From assembly GCA_032164245.1 (NCBI GenBank), contig JAVMKO010000010.1:31756189-31820188 (forward strand): 64,000 nucleotides of DNA, in the 5' to 3' direction. Under the pieces are notes generated by a model. The model had not been told where the DNA came from. It worked only from the letters and a program-made list of their open reading frames with translations, and did no database searches. The position numbers were made by a program, and so were the translations under genes. Source of the DNA: Sternotherus odoratus. Lineage: Eukaryota > Chordata > Testudines > Kinosternidae. Shown here in pieces: positions 20,797 through 32,689 of the stretch (within the stretch, counting starts at the first letter, position 1; every line of letters begins with the position of its first letter).

Positions 20797-21284
20797 ACAC
20801 TCCACCCCTGACATTCCAGCCCTGCCCGCTGCTCTTCCTTGGTCTGTGATTGCACCTGTAAAACTAACCTGCCGAGATCATTCCACTTGAAATCGGAGCC
20901 TCCATTTCTCTGCTTATGTGAATTCCAGCTGTCTTCCCAGACCCAGCAAGGGCAAGGTCTTGTTCACCCCCCCGCCCCCACTGCGCACGCACCGGCACGA
21001 TTCTGTCTCACATCAGGACGATGATGATGCGTCCCTTTCCCCCTCAAGAGGTCAGCATCGCTGTCATTCGTTGTTAAGTTCCTGTCCAAACACCTCACCC
21101 ACAGCCAGCCGATCAAAGCTCATTTTCATACTCAAACAACTGGAGCTTCCAGTCAGCAGCCAGGGGGAAAGTGGGAGGTTCACAGGTAGAATGGGGGGGG
21201 AGAGGGTCAGGATTGCACTCATTTGGAGGCCTAACCCCTCCTAGAATATAGGATGACATCTCTGGGTCAGGGCTCGATTCTACC

Positions 21285-21370
21285 GATGGACCTGTGAGGG
21301 GAAGGCCTTGGGAGAGAAACTGAGGCACAGAGATGTTACATGGCTTCCCTAAGGTCATGAAGCAAAATGG
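21285..21370 (-). repeat. MIR fragment, minus strand
   Basis: 'agaaactgaggcacagagat' followed by 'ggcttccctaaggtcatgaa'. Confidence 0.65.
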
Positions 21371-21954
21371 TATGACAGCCCCTTGGGCATCAAATGGTCA
21401 TTTCCAGCCCCTTTGTGCAGACCCCTTTGCTCTTCTTTAAATTATTTCATTGGGGCTCATCAAATCCAGCCAGGCATTGAAACATACTCACTCTCCGTCT
21501 CTAATTTTGACACCACCACCTCTGGGAGATCCAGCCCTGCTTTTCCCCATTCATAATTCAGCCTGACACCGCACAGCAAAAATCAATTCACACTTATAAG
21601 AAAGTGCCAAGGCAAATTACTTCCCAAAGCCTCCAATGGTGCTTTCTTCTCTCCCAGCGACTATATCTTTGGTGTGACGCCCGATATTGCAAATTAACCC
21701 CTGGAGCTCTTCCACTTCATAGATGAGCCCTTTGGATCCACAGGTGAATTCAGATTGGTGACTGAGAGGCTGCTGGCGACAACGCACAATCTTCGGTTTG
21801 TCCAACCATTGGAGAATCTGTGTGTCTAGCTACCTATACCTAAGTCCATTCATGTATGCATCTATGAATCATTCATCTATGGATCTATACAGCCCTCAGC
21901 ATGTGACCTTATCAGCCCTTACAAGCTAAGTGAGGTCTCGCTTGATTTAGAGTA

Positions 21955-22495
21955 CAGTGAAACCTCCATTTAATGGACTAATTCGGGCGAGGGGGTGTCC
22001 GTTAAATGAAAAAGTCCGTTATTTAATAATAAAAAAAAAACGAGCTGTCGGAGCAGCAGCCCGACCGCCACAGTGTCGGGGCGGCAGCTCCGCAGCCCGC
22101 CCGCTGCCGGGACCCGGGTGGCAGCCGGGAGCCGTCAGCCAGCCCGCCTGGGTCCCAGCAGCCGGGACCCGGCAGCCAGTCCACCCGCTGGCGGGACTCG
22201 GGCGGGAGCCGGCAGCCAGCCAGCCCACCCGCTGGCGGGACCCGGACGGGAGCCGGCAGCCAGCCCGCCCGCCAACCAGCCCTCCTGCTGATGTGACCCG
22301 GGCGGCAGCCAGGAGCAGGCAGGCAGGCAGCCCGCCCGCCAGCTAGCCCGCCCGCTGCCTGGACCCTCGCGGCAGCTGGGAGCCGGCAGCCAGCCCGCAA
22401 GAAATGGATTTGGGATGCATCAGACTTGCTCAGAAATTTTGTCCGTTGCATCCGAAGTCTGTTAAATCGAGGTCCGTTAAATCGAGGGTTTACTG
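21955..22495. mobile_element. Tigger/pogo-like non-autonomous DNA transposon
   Basis: The left end is CAGTGAAACCTCCATTTAAT; the right end on the minus strand is CAGTAAACCCTCGATTTAAC. TA flanks both sides (21953-21954 and 22496-22497). This terminal sequence and TA target are typical of Tigger/pogo elements. The interior (about 22040-22400) is not transposase but GC-rich tandem DNA with repeated 'gggagccggcagccagcc' motifs. Confidence 0.9.
22040..22400. repeat. GC-rich imperfect tandem repeat inside the Tigger-like element
   Basis: Units of about 45-60 bp built from 'cccgctggcgggaccc', 'gggcgggagccggcagcc' and 'agcccgcccgcc'. Open frames across it on both strands are repeat artefacts. Confidence 0.75.
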
Positions 22496-22892
22496 TACAA
22501 TGGAAAAATAAAGTGTGCTGTAAGAAGTGGTGTTGCTTATTCAGTAGGTGGCACTCTTCCCCCTGAGTCAGTGCAAAGCCCCCATGCAGAAGTAGGGATC
22601 AATTTGTTGTAGAAGGTGCCATTTTTAAAATCCAGATACAATAACACATGGTCATGAAAGATCTCATGAGGCTCCTTTTGCAAGCGAGCAGAGGTGTCCT
22701 GGATAAATTATAGCAGGGAAAATTGTATTCTCCCTGTAAATTCCCCCTCACCCTTTCAAATGGATATAGTATAACTACTGTGCAGTGTTATTATTCAGCT
22801 GCTGCCTCCACCCCAGAGGTGGAAGCATATCAGTGATAGGTGAAGTAACCCCTGCACACCGCTTGATTACACTAGCTCCCAGGGGTTTGGGA

Positions 22893-23015
22893 ATCTAGCT
22901 GTGTCTACAGTGGAGGTCGAATTGATTTAACTATGATACCCAGGACATAAAAATTTTCACAGCCCTGAGTGATGTAGCAAAGTTGATCTAATTTTTTGGT
23001 ATAGCACAGACCTTA
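22893..23015. mobile_element. MITE relic
   Basis: 'gtgtctacagtggaggtcga', 'attgatttaactatgatacc', 'tttcacagccctgagtgatg', 'tagcaaagttgatctaattt' and 'ggtatagcacagacc' match a decayed reptile MITE with Harbinger-like TCGATTTAA motifs. Confidence 0.6.
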
Positions 23016-26000
23016 ATCAGTGTTAGCAAAGCAGGGAGATCCGCTGATAAATGGTGCCATCAGAGCACAGAGTGTTACTGTCATAAAAAAGCTGCCAAAT
23101 CCATAGACAGAGAAAAGAGGGGATTTGAAAGCTACATAAAAGGACTCCCTAACACTTGCTTGACAAAGCCAGGTGAACAATACAAACCACTGTCCTCTGC
23201 CCCCCTGCAGAATGCCTCACCATGATGAAAAGAGTGGAGAAGAATCTGCCACGGGGGAAATATCTGAGGGAACAAATGAAAGAAAGAACAGAAGCCCCAG
23301 ATGTACAAGCAGAAGTGAAAATGAAGGGCACGAAAGGGGCCACATACAGAAATGAAAGCACAGACATTGCTACTCAATCACACACCAGCCCCTCTGCCAG
23401 CACAGCCGGTGCGCTCTGAGGATTTCTGGCATTCAGATGCTAGATATGGGAAAGGCCTGCTGGATTTGACTGTCCAGTCCCTTTCCCTTCGCACCCAGGA
23501 TTGCTCCCTGCTCTGTAGTCTTCAAGGCACAAGTTTCAAAGTGCTGAGTGATGGGGCTCTGCTACATCCCACGAGAGGCTTCAGAACCAACTTGATGCTT
23601 TCTGACTGAGCCCAAACCTAGGGCTCCCCCTTCTCTTCCCTGCTGTAGAATTCCAGACAATTATTAGCAATTGATGGTTGTTAGTAATGGTGGGTTGGGG
23701 GCCACCTAGTTCAGATCCAATCTCTCTCAAAGTCTGAGAGTGTGCCTCAGGTTATGATTCAACCCATTGCAGAGATGGGTTTACCACAAACTCTGGGTCC
23801 AGATCCAAATGTCACTGAAGATCTGAGTTCTTTAGACCTTGGGATATGGTTGGGACCCATCTCTAATTGTTAGCGTGAATATTTTCCATTCCTTCCCTTC
23901 AGTCTCTTGGGGTAATGGGTAAGGGACTGTTTCTACCCCCTCCAGAACAACTCCAGTTCTCCTAGTACATGATCTCTTACTTTGCAGTCGCTGTCCTTCT
24001 GACCAAATATGACTGGGTGCCACCCCTGCACAGGAGGGCGGCAGCTGGGAGCTCCCCTCCCAGATTTTGAATGCATTGTCTCTCTGCCAACACAGGATGC
24101 GAGAGGATCTCTGCCTATTGTTGACCACGCTTCCCTTTGTGCAAGAGAAAAAGACAGTGCCTTCTCTTTTCCCCCGCCTGGCCGCTTGCAGCTGTGGCTG
24201 GTAATTTCTATCCCGTTGTCTGGCTGGTTAAGTGGCTACTCCTGTTTATATTATTTCTAATTGTCTCCATTGCTCCCGCTGCGAAGCAGCACTTTGGAAG
24301 ATAATGAACCTGTTCTTTCCTACAAGGTCACTGACTGGAGTGCAGCCATGTTTGATCATTATGTGGCGTTTTAAACTAATTAACACAATCGTTTTCCAAC
24401 TGCAGGAAGAGAGGGGGGAAAAGGCCCATCACTTCCTGTAGGTTTCCACCCTAGAGTCCCGACTGCTACATTGCTGGAGAGCAAATCCCCTCAGGAGTGC
24501 CCATCAGTAGCACCTCCTCATCATGACTCAGCCCTCTGGCCAGATCACTGAGCCTGGATTCCCCTTCCGGGGTACCAAACCTCTTCCCCTTGACTGGCAA
24601 TCTTCTCTGGCACTCCCCCAATGATGCCACTTCCTCAGTGGCTGGTAGGGGAACCTGGACCCGCCCACTACTCCAGGTTCTAGTCCAGGGATCCTATATC
24701 TGCCACCTATGGTCCACTTTCCCTCAGACCCTATTGCTCCTTCTGCAGCTTCTGGTCCTCTTCCCCCCGCCTGCTACTGAACGTAGCCCCTTTCTGCTGC
24801 CAGCTTCCTGGCTTTATAAACCCAGCCCAGTTCCTCCCCCAGCTGGACTGCCTCAGCAAATTAGGCCTTAGCATGCCCTGGCTTTCCTCCAGGTACAGCC
24901 TCTAGGTGAATTGGCCTAATTCACCGCTTTGTGCCTTGTGTGGGGTAGACACCCCATCACAGTCCTCAGCACCTTGCCAGGTTAGACTCTTAGCCCCTGC
25001 CAGCCCAAAAGCCAGATTCTGCTTCACCCTATGCAAGGAAGTAAGGGAGTAAAAGGCATTCCCCACTGCACTGACTACTCAATTGTGAGTAGCACTGGGG
25101 TTACTCCACAGCAGCCCCCCATCCCATGCAGGTGGTGATGGCTTGGCAGGGCCATGGTTACAATCCCCTCGCCCCCAATGAGCTTGGGGCCACACGCTGC
25201 AGCAGTCATCAGTTAAGCACAAGGCATGTTCCCTCCATCCCACAGCGGGGGAATGGGGAGGCAAACTGTGATTCTTGGAGCCACAATGTGCTTGCCAAGC
25301 TGCTCTCAGGGCACTGCTCCCTCCACAGGGCTCAGCCACAGCTGACCACCAACCCCAGTTTGTGATTCCTCTGCCCACACACACGGGGCCTGCTCCTGCT
25401 ACCAGTATAATCAATGGCAGCGCAGAACCAGTCCCTTAGTGCTGCTCACCATCCCACCAGCCCTTCCACTGCTAACACATTTTTGAGGAGTGGGACAAGG
25501 CTTAAAATAAACACGCAGCAGCAATATGATGCTCGAAGAGCGAGCCCTGCTTAGCTTGGGAGAGCCATAAGAACCACTTCTTGCCCGCTGGGAATTCAAT
25601 CACAGGTGTCTGATTAGGCTCAGCCCCTTCTCAAACTGGATTTCCAGGTGTGCTGATTATTCCTCGTGCCAGAGCAATCACTGCAGGCTGGAGAGGCAGC
25701 AAAGACTGGGGGGGGGATAAAATTAAGTGCATGAAAGATGGCAATGGTTGGTTTACCCCCAGAACAGGTATGTCACAAGCAACAGCAGGGCCTGATCACT
25801 CTCCCCATCCTGCCATGTGCCCTCTTTGTGGGCACTGTGATCTCAGGGAAACATGCAGGCGTTGAGCACATGTTTAAAGGTAAGCACGTGCCTATGTGCA
25901 TTCCTGAATCGGGGCCAAAGCGCCTGATTCAAAGCTCTCTGAAGTCTTGCCATTGACTTCAGTGGGGTTTGGATCAGAACTCAAGTAAACTTGCTCCCCT

Positions 26001-28560
26001 CCTTCAAATCGCTCCCCAATGCTCACTTCTTCCAGCTAGCACTAACCTCCATTCCAGCCCTGTCCACCTCTTCCCTGGTTATGGCCTATGGCATGAATTT
26101 AGCAGTACTTCCAAGGAAGAAATTTTGATTTCAATGACAATTTTCCTCAATTAACCCCCTCCAAATCAGAGCCCTCATACTGATAATGGGAAGAAACAAT
26201 TTGCGGCTGTAGGAAAGGTCAGATTATAATGAAATTAAAAATGTTAATAAATGAAAAAGCCTTAAATCCTCCGTTAAACAAAATCATATCCCTTGGCATG
26301 AAGTCACCATAGGAAGCCAATGAAAAAGCAAATCTAATAAAAGGAGTTTTGATCAGAATGGCAAATGGGAGGGGAAAAGTGTCAGCATCATAAACTGGCT
26401 ACAGAGCAGGCCCTCTGTTATCACAGACACATGATCAGAACTTAATAGTATTTGACATTTCATTAATTTAACCTGGGCTTCTTGGGAAAAGAGAGAGGAA
26501 GAACATTATTAATTTGAAAGATCTGCCCCTGGTAGAGTGAAAGGAAGGGCCCCAGAGCACAGGCTGGGAAAGAAAAGAAAAATTTAAGAGGAAAATGGTT
26601 TATTTATATATATTTCCTCTTTCTTCCTCTGCCCTCTAGCCTAGAAAGAGAACTTAGTTAAAGTACAGGCTAAGGGTCGGGAGTCTCCATCCCCATGACA
26701 CCAAGGCAGTGGAAACTGGCTAGGTCTCACTGTCACACTTTCAGGGGAAATGAAGGTGTATTTCCCCCACTCCAGGGGTGCCCAGCCAGGTCTCAGGACT
26801 CCTGAAGTCGCCTGTCTCTGGGCAGGGACCCATGTCCCACTTCAGGGGTTTTAAGGATGCCCAGCCCCTGCTGTACAACTGTGATATCCTCAGCAAACTC
26901 CTGTGCTTTGCTTCCTCTCTGAGGGCTACAGAGAGCATGTAGCCAGCACTCACAAGTTGTCATGCAGCACCTCGTAAGCAAGCACACTTATTCTTAAGGT
27001 AAAAGCATTACATGGAAAAAACATCATAAAACAGGTTTTTAACAGGCACTGGACATACCGGAGTCACCATCAGTCTAGTAAGTCAAAGTCTTCCCAACCC
27101 TTTTGCAAGGGTTTCCCCTCCTGGCCCCCCACTTTGACAGCAGGTCTTGTCCATTTCCTGGATCAGAAAGCAGGCTCCAGCTTAGTTTAAACCAGCCTTT
27201 TTATAGCAAAAGGCCTTTCTTTTCCTGTTAGTCTCTGGAAAACCCAGATTGAGTCAGTATATGCCAGGCTCCCCGGCGGTCGTACTTCTCTGGAGGTGTT
27301 ACAGCTTGAATGATTCACCTTAATCACCTCTCCACCTCTTGTTTTTGATTAGCTGGGGAATTGTGGTAAACCCGTCCCCTTAGAGTTGTGCATAAATTAT
27401 CCTAGCCCACAATGTTACATAAACCGTTCAGATACTGGGTCACACACACATGGATATTGCATGGGGTTGCCATACCTGTCCAACTCAGTACCTGGGAATT
27501 CCCTCCAGTGTGGGGAGTCAGCAGCTAATGCACAGCCGGCATAGCCAGCTCCTGGGCTTCCTGGGCCTGGCGTTGAGGGTGGCAGGAAGTGCCATTGGAG
27601 CGCTACTACGTGCCAGCTATTCTCGGTGGGTGGGCAGCTACGTGGGGTCAGATTTTCAATTGTTCAGCTTCTGTAAGTGGTGCCACATCGACAACTGTTC
27701 AGCACCAAGTGTGCTCCCCATGTGCACTGAGACACTTTGGAAATCTGGCCATTTATTGTGATACCTAAATGAGAGCTGAGCTCTCCCCTCTGAGGGACGC
27801 CGAGCAACTGAAAATCTGGCCCTCGACTTTTTTGAAAAGCAGGAGGAATTTAGAGCACAGAGCCGGCTTGAGAATCAAGGGAGCACAACTGGTTTCTCTG
27901 CACTCCACCATCTGCAGCTGTACTCCACAGAGAGAATCTGGGCCTAACATGGTCTTCTCTACTGAACTGAAGAAGGGATCAAGGTCCACTACAGCTGAAG
28001 TCCAGCCAGCAATAGCTCTGCTGAAGGTTAGCCTCTCCTCTCGAGGAAGATCAGAGCATGCAAAAACATTTCCTTGAGATGACATTTGCATAGATTTCAT
28101 AGTGAGTATTCAACACCTTAATCCTAATACATCAAAAGTCTCCAGCTACCAGCCCAAGCAGGTCTGGAAATGTCAGGGGATATCATCATTATCTTCTCAC
28201 CATAATATAGTTGATTGGGAGACTGCCAAAAATAAAAGACTAAGGATTTCTATTGTGTGGCAATGTGAATGTCACAAGGGGAGAGCTTTTGAAGAGCTGA
28301 TCTAGAAGGGCGAAATTAGAGTGACTTTGGAGAAAGAGGATCTTTGTGCGAAATCCCAGGATGCTGCTTTGCAGGTAATGTGCTTCTACAGGTGAGGTTC
28401 CCTTTGAAATCTAATTGGTTAAAAAAAAGGGGATAGATGTACTTTCAACAGCGGGGGGAAGGTTGCTTTACTTAATTCTCAAACTTCCAACACAAACTTT
28501 TTAAAAAGTACTTTCTGGATCTTTCTCTGGTATTTTAAGAAACTTCAGCATTCGTAGAGA
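23016..28560. other. No firm gene; unassigned DNA with a few candidate conserved stretches
   Basis: Includes a pyrimidine tract plus AG (about 23190-23211, 'tctgcccccctgcag') before a charged open frame to 23355, too weak to call an exon. A/T-rich blocks at about 24230-24410 and 26150-26640 look like possible conserved non-coding DNA. At 25865-25985 there is a copy of a dispersed hairpin repeat, and at 27640-27840 a pair of inverted 'cagattttc' motifs from a dispersed reptile repeat. Confidence 0.4.
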
Positions 28561-28641
28561 ATTATTTCAAAGGATTTCTGAAATTGTCATTTTTTTCCAG
28601 TGGAGTTGAATATTATTACATACCAGAGTCTGAACTGATAC

Positions 28642-28817
28642 CTGCAGGGCACCCAATTTAGCTCCATGTATTTCCACTGCTTTATCGAGTTCCTTTCTTG
28701 ATTTTTCTGCAGGGTCCAGCTGAGATGCCATATTATTAAAAATAGAGCTGGGCTGGAGCTGCAAAGTTTGTTCCCAATTTTGGATGTGGATTCCCACTTT
28801 CCCCAGAATTCCATTGT
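28642..28817 (-). CDS. Candidate internal exon of an unrecognised gene
   Basis: On the minus strand, a 176-bp segment is bounded by a usable acceptor (GCTCCTGTAG, just above 28817) and a usable donor (CTGCAG|GTATCAG, 28642/28641). It is open in a frame reading DNGILGKVGIHIQNWEQTL, then FNNMASQLDPAEKSRKELDK and AVEIHGAKLGALQ. The composition is protein-like: amphipathic, few Cys or Pro, with a probable helix in the second half. I do not recognise the protein. The open frame runs past both splice sites (28842 to 28567), which weakens the exon case. It could be a true exon of a gene spanning this region, a pseudogene piece or chance. No partner exon was found nearby. Confidence 0.25.
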
Positions 28818-29609
28818 CTACAGGAGCACCCAGAGGTTTCACTCAGGGTCAGGGGCCCATTGTGCTAGATGCTTCAAAGCCATATTAAGAGACTCAGTCA
28901 ATGCCCCCAAAGAGCTCAAAAGTCAAAGACTTTTCTATTTAATCCATGTTCTTAGCTAAGCAGGGCATCTCTTGGAGTAGCTAAGGCTGAGTAATACCGA
29001 CTGTGTTGAGCCCATTACAGAGGGAGCAGCCTGGAAGAACTTTTGTTAAAGATCCCTACTGTCGTGCCCCAATTCATTTGCCAGATGGGCCTTTATCTTT
29101 AAATCCCCATCCATAAACTGGCCTTGATCTGCAGAGAGTTGTCAGGGAGGTGTCACAGGGTCTGTATTTTCCAGACGTACTGCCACTCAGGCAGAATCAA
29201 TGTCCTGAGGCCACACCCCTCACCTCACTTATGCAAGTCCCCGTGTATCAACCACAGAAAGACTAGGGGTTGAAGTCAGGGAAATCTTTCCCTGAGGCAG
29301 GAACCATCCAGGCCTTTGTATCTCACAGCAGGAGATGGATTTTGCTGGGTCTGCCCCTTGCCTTGTGTAGAACTGGGCGCCTGGCCTGATCCTCCGGAAA
29401 ATCTGAACCACTAAATGTCTTCCAGCTATGGTGTTCAGTAAGCAGAGCTGAGGTAGAACAAAAGGCCAGGCAGGTTCAGATGAGAAAAGGCCCCATATAA
29501 AAGAAGCAGAAACTATCCCTTCTGTTCAGTAGAGCATTGGAGCATCCCCCTGCACACTCTTTATAATTACCCCTGGTTCTCTTTGTTCACTCTGAAGCAT
29601 CTGCTGTCA

Positions 29610-29672
29610 GAAAATAGGATCTTGGGCTAGGTAGACCATCAGCCCCACCCATTGTGGCTATTCTTATGTTCA
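29610..29672 (+). mobile_element. CR1 3' tail fragment
   Basis: 'ggatcttgggctaggtagac' and 'cattgtggctattcttatgt' are the last bases of a CR1 3' end. Confidence 0.65.
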
Positions 29673-30008
29673 AACACTCTCCTAGGATGTAGGTGACCAG
29701 GTTCAAGTCCCCTTTCTAACTAACTTCGAGCAGGGATTTGAACATAGGTTTCCCACAACCCAGGTAACTGCCCTAGCCACTAGGCTAGGGTCTTGTTCAG
29801 CTGCTCCAAAAATTCCATCCTGGACCTGAGAAACTTTCCTGATGAAGGTTTCATAAAACACTTTAGTTCTGATGAAACAGCAGGAAAAAAGGGTAATGAA
29901 AAATGTTTTGACCAGCTCTGAGAGGGATCAATCCACTCCTACCCATGGAACCCAAGCTGTAGATCCCCAGAGAAGGTGTAGGGGTCATTGCAGAAAGGTG
30001 AGATACTA

Positions 30009-31374
30009 CCGTGTTTCCCCGAAAATAAGACGTACCCCGAAAATAAGACGTACCTCCAGTTTTGCCTCCCGCATTAATATAAGGCGTCCCCCCGAAAATA
30101 AGGCGTCCTCCCGAAAATAAGGCATCCCCCCGAAAATAAGGCGTCCCCCCCGAAGCTACCGGTGCCGTAAGGAGTCACCGTAGAGGCGGGCGCCGCTGCG
30201 CAGCTCACTGATTGGCCGCAGCGCAGCCGGAGCTGTTCTTTAAATCAGAGAGTCCGCGCGCTGCCAGGACAAGCTGCCGCCTGCTGCTCGCTCTGCCCTG
30301 ACGGAGTCTGGCTGACTCACAGACTCACGCAGGGCCGGCACAGGAATTTTGGGGCCCCGTACGGCAGATCGTACGCCCCCCCCCGTCTCCCGCCGCCTGG
30401 GGGCCCCCTCCCCCGGTCTCCTGCCGCCCGCGCCCCCCCCCCCCATCTTGGAACACTAACCTCACTAACCGCTCCTTCCGGGGGGGCCGCAGCACCCTCC
30501 CGCCGGCAGGAGCAGGCAGCAAGTCTCACTGCCCCAGGCAGAGGCTCTCTGTGGCTGCACGTGGTGCAAGGAGGGGGAAGGAGGCTGCTTGCAGCCTGCA
30601 CCGGCAGAGGGGGAGGGGCAGAGAGCCCCCGGCTGCCGCCTCCCCCAACCCGGCTCCGAGTCTGGACCCTCATCAGCCCCCCCCCCCCCCCCATCAAGAG
30701 TCAGGGGCAGCGGCAGGACAGCTCTCTGCCGTTGCCTCACATGCTGCAGGGGCGGGGGAAGGGGGCTGCTTGCCTAGGAGCAGTGAGGAGGGAGGCTACA
30801 GACAGCGCCCAGCCGCCCCCTTCCCCCCAACCAGCCCCTGACCCACCTGCTGGCTGCCCCCCGGCCCAGCTGAGAACAGTTCCCAGGGGTAAGCAGCTGG
30901 GGCCCTGGATCCCCAACCCACGGTGGGGCTGCGCCCCTCCACCTGGAGCCGGGCCCCCGCACCCCTGACCCAGGGCTTCCTCAGACCCTGCCCCCATGGG
31001 TCCAGTGGGGGGAGAAGCCTCTACTTCCCCTCCCCATCCCCTCTACTTCCCCCCCCCTTCCAGTCCCCCCTCCCCCATTCCCCCCCTCCCATGTGTCCCG
31101 ATATTTTTTTCTGGTCATCTGGTCACCCTAGTTTGTCTGGTTATGCTGGTTTATCTGATTATGCTGGTTATGTTTGTCTGGTTATGCTGGTTTGTGATGA
31201 CAACTACTACCGTACCGTATACAGGTAATAAACTTCCTTTTTTTTTGTTCAACAATAAATGTGTACCGTATTCTTCTTCATGGAAAAATAAGACATCCCC
31301 TGAAAATAAGACATAGCGCATCTTTGGGAGCAAAAATTAATATAAGACACTGTCTTATTTTCGGGGAAACAGGG
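30009..31374. mobile_element. Mariner-like non-autonomous DNA transposon, long form
   Basis: Both ends carry the inverted sequence TTTCCCCGAAAATAAGAC (left 30014-30031; right on minus ending 31374 after CCCTG). TA flanks both sides (30007-30008 and 31375-31376). Behind the left end a short motif 'ccccgaaaataaggcgtc' repeats about five times (30013-30150), perhaps extra transposase binding sites. The interior is GC-rich (30180-31090) with C and G homopolymers, and contains 'ctggtcatctggtcacccta' and a (TGGTTATGC)-like stretch at 31135-31195. No transposase frame is present. A 137-bp relative is at 52689-52825. Confidence 0.88.
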
Positions 31375-31559
31375 TAACAACTTCCCGCACAACTCTGAAA
31401 ATCTGCAATCAGAACAGTTCATACCTCCTGCTTCCCTTATGCCCCTAAGGGCCAAATCCTCAGCACAGAAGGCAATGGGACTATGCCAGATTGCACGTGA
31501 ACATCAGGCCCTGTGTTCTCCCCAGCAGTTCATTCTCTGCCTCTTGCTTGCTGTTCTCT

Positions 31560-32330
31560 CTCCACCATTCCCACCTCTTCAATTGCTAGCCCTGGTTGGA
31601 AATTTTCCAGCAGGCAATCACTGTGATGGAAAATGCAGTTCCTACAAAACCGAAATGCTCCTTGGGGAAAATCTTGATTTTGCCAAAAAGTTTCAATTTC
31701 CCATTGGAAAAATCCAAATGAACTATTTCATTTTGGGTCATTTCGACTTGCTTTGGAATATTTTTGGTTTGTTGAACTGACCCGAATATTAAGTTTCAAC
31801 TCAATTCAATAAAATGTCAACCTGCATTTCCTTATCAGCACAGTGCCCTGTGGGAGGTGGTATTTAGACCCCTGTTCTGTCATCCAGGCTGAGCTCTTTT
31901 GAGGACTCTATCACCCATAACAGACGGCAGAAATTCTGTCTGACCAAGCACTGTGCATTATCTGAGTCACATGACTGGATGCATCACGGGAAATGTAGTC
32001 TGGCCAGACAGCTTAATCCATGGGGGTCATCAGGCTTCTGAAGTACAATTGCCATAAGGCAATGTGCCAAAATTGAAACACACAGTTTAATATTGAAATG
32101 ACTCACAATGAGGCCTTTAGCGGCATTTCAAAAACAAGCATTTCAATTTCAGAACTATCAAAATGTTTTGATCTAAGCAAAATATTTCAACACTCCCTTC
32201 TCAAATGTTTTTGGGACAGTCTATGAAAAATGTCAACATTTCATTTTTGTGTCCTGATTGGGGACCAAAGCAGATGTTCCAATGTCAAAATTTCACATGG
32301 GACAGAGATTCTGAATTTCACTTGGTGCTA
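31560..32330. repeat. Diverged repeat with 'aaaatttcaat/ttgaaac' motifs
   Basis: T/A-rich runs such as 'gccaaaaagtttcaatttcc', 'caaaatgttttgatctaagc' and 'tgtcaacatttcatttttg' recur. Similar text occurs at about 29820-29920, 57810-57850 and 61370-61570. It looks like an old dispersed reptile repeat. I cannot name it. Confidence 0.4.
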
Positions 32331-32689
32331 CTGATTCCTATTGTGTCAATTTCATCCCTTGCTTAACTCTATTCACTTCAGTGCAGTTATAGTGGGGATG
32401 GGTTTAGCCTTTGTCTCATATCACTCCATGTGTTACCTATCCAATTGAGGCCTGAGCTTCCCCTCCATTGAAGTCAGTGCAAAGCTATTTATGTCAATGG
32501 GTGCAGGATCTGGTCTGGTCCTTAGATCTGGGGCATAGCTTTGTATGTCTGTAGAGGGCTCCCCACCCCAGTGGCAATATGCAAATAATAGATTAAAAAC
32601 AATAACTTTGGCCCTGATCCGGGAGATGCCTCTTTGACATAAATAGGAGCTGAGGACATTCTGAATTTCATTAGACCAGGCATCTCTGT

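Noticed and set aside
22019..22451. Frames of 69-142 codons on both strands
   Set aside because: They are products of the GC-rich tandem repeat inside the Tigger-like element.
23190..23355. Exon with acceptor 'tctgcccccctgcag' and a charged frame
   Set aside because: Good pyrimidine tract, but two overlapping frames are open, there is no donor, no recognised protein and no partner exon.
30317..30997. Overlapping frames of 86-135 codons in GC-rich DNA
   Set aside because: They lie inside the mariner-like element and are low-complexity Gly/Pro/Arg peptides on both strands.
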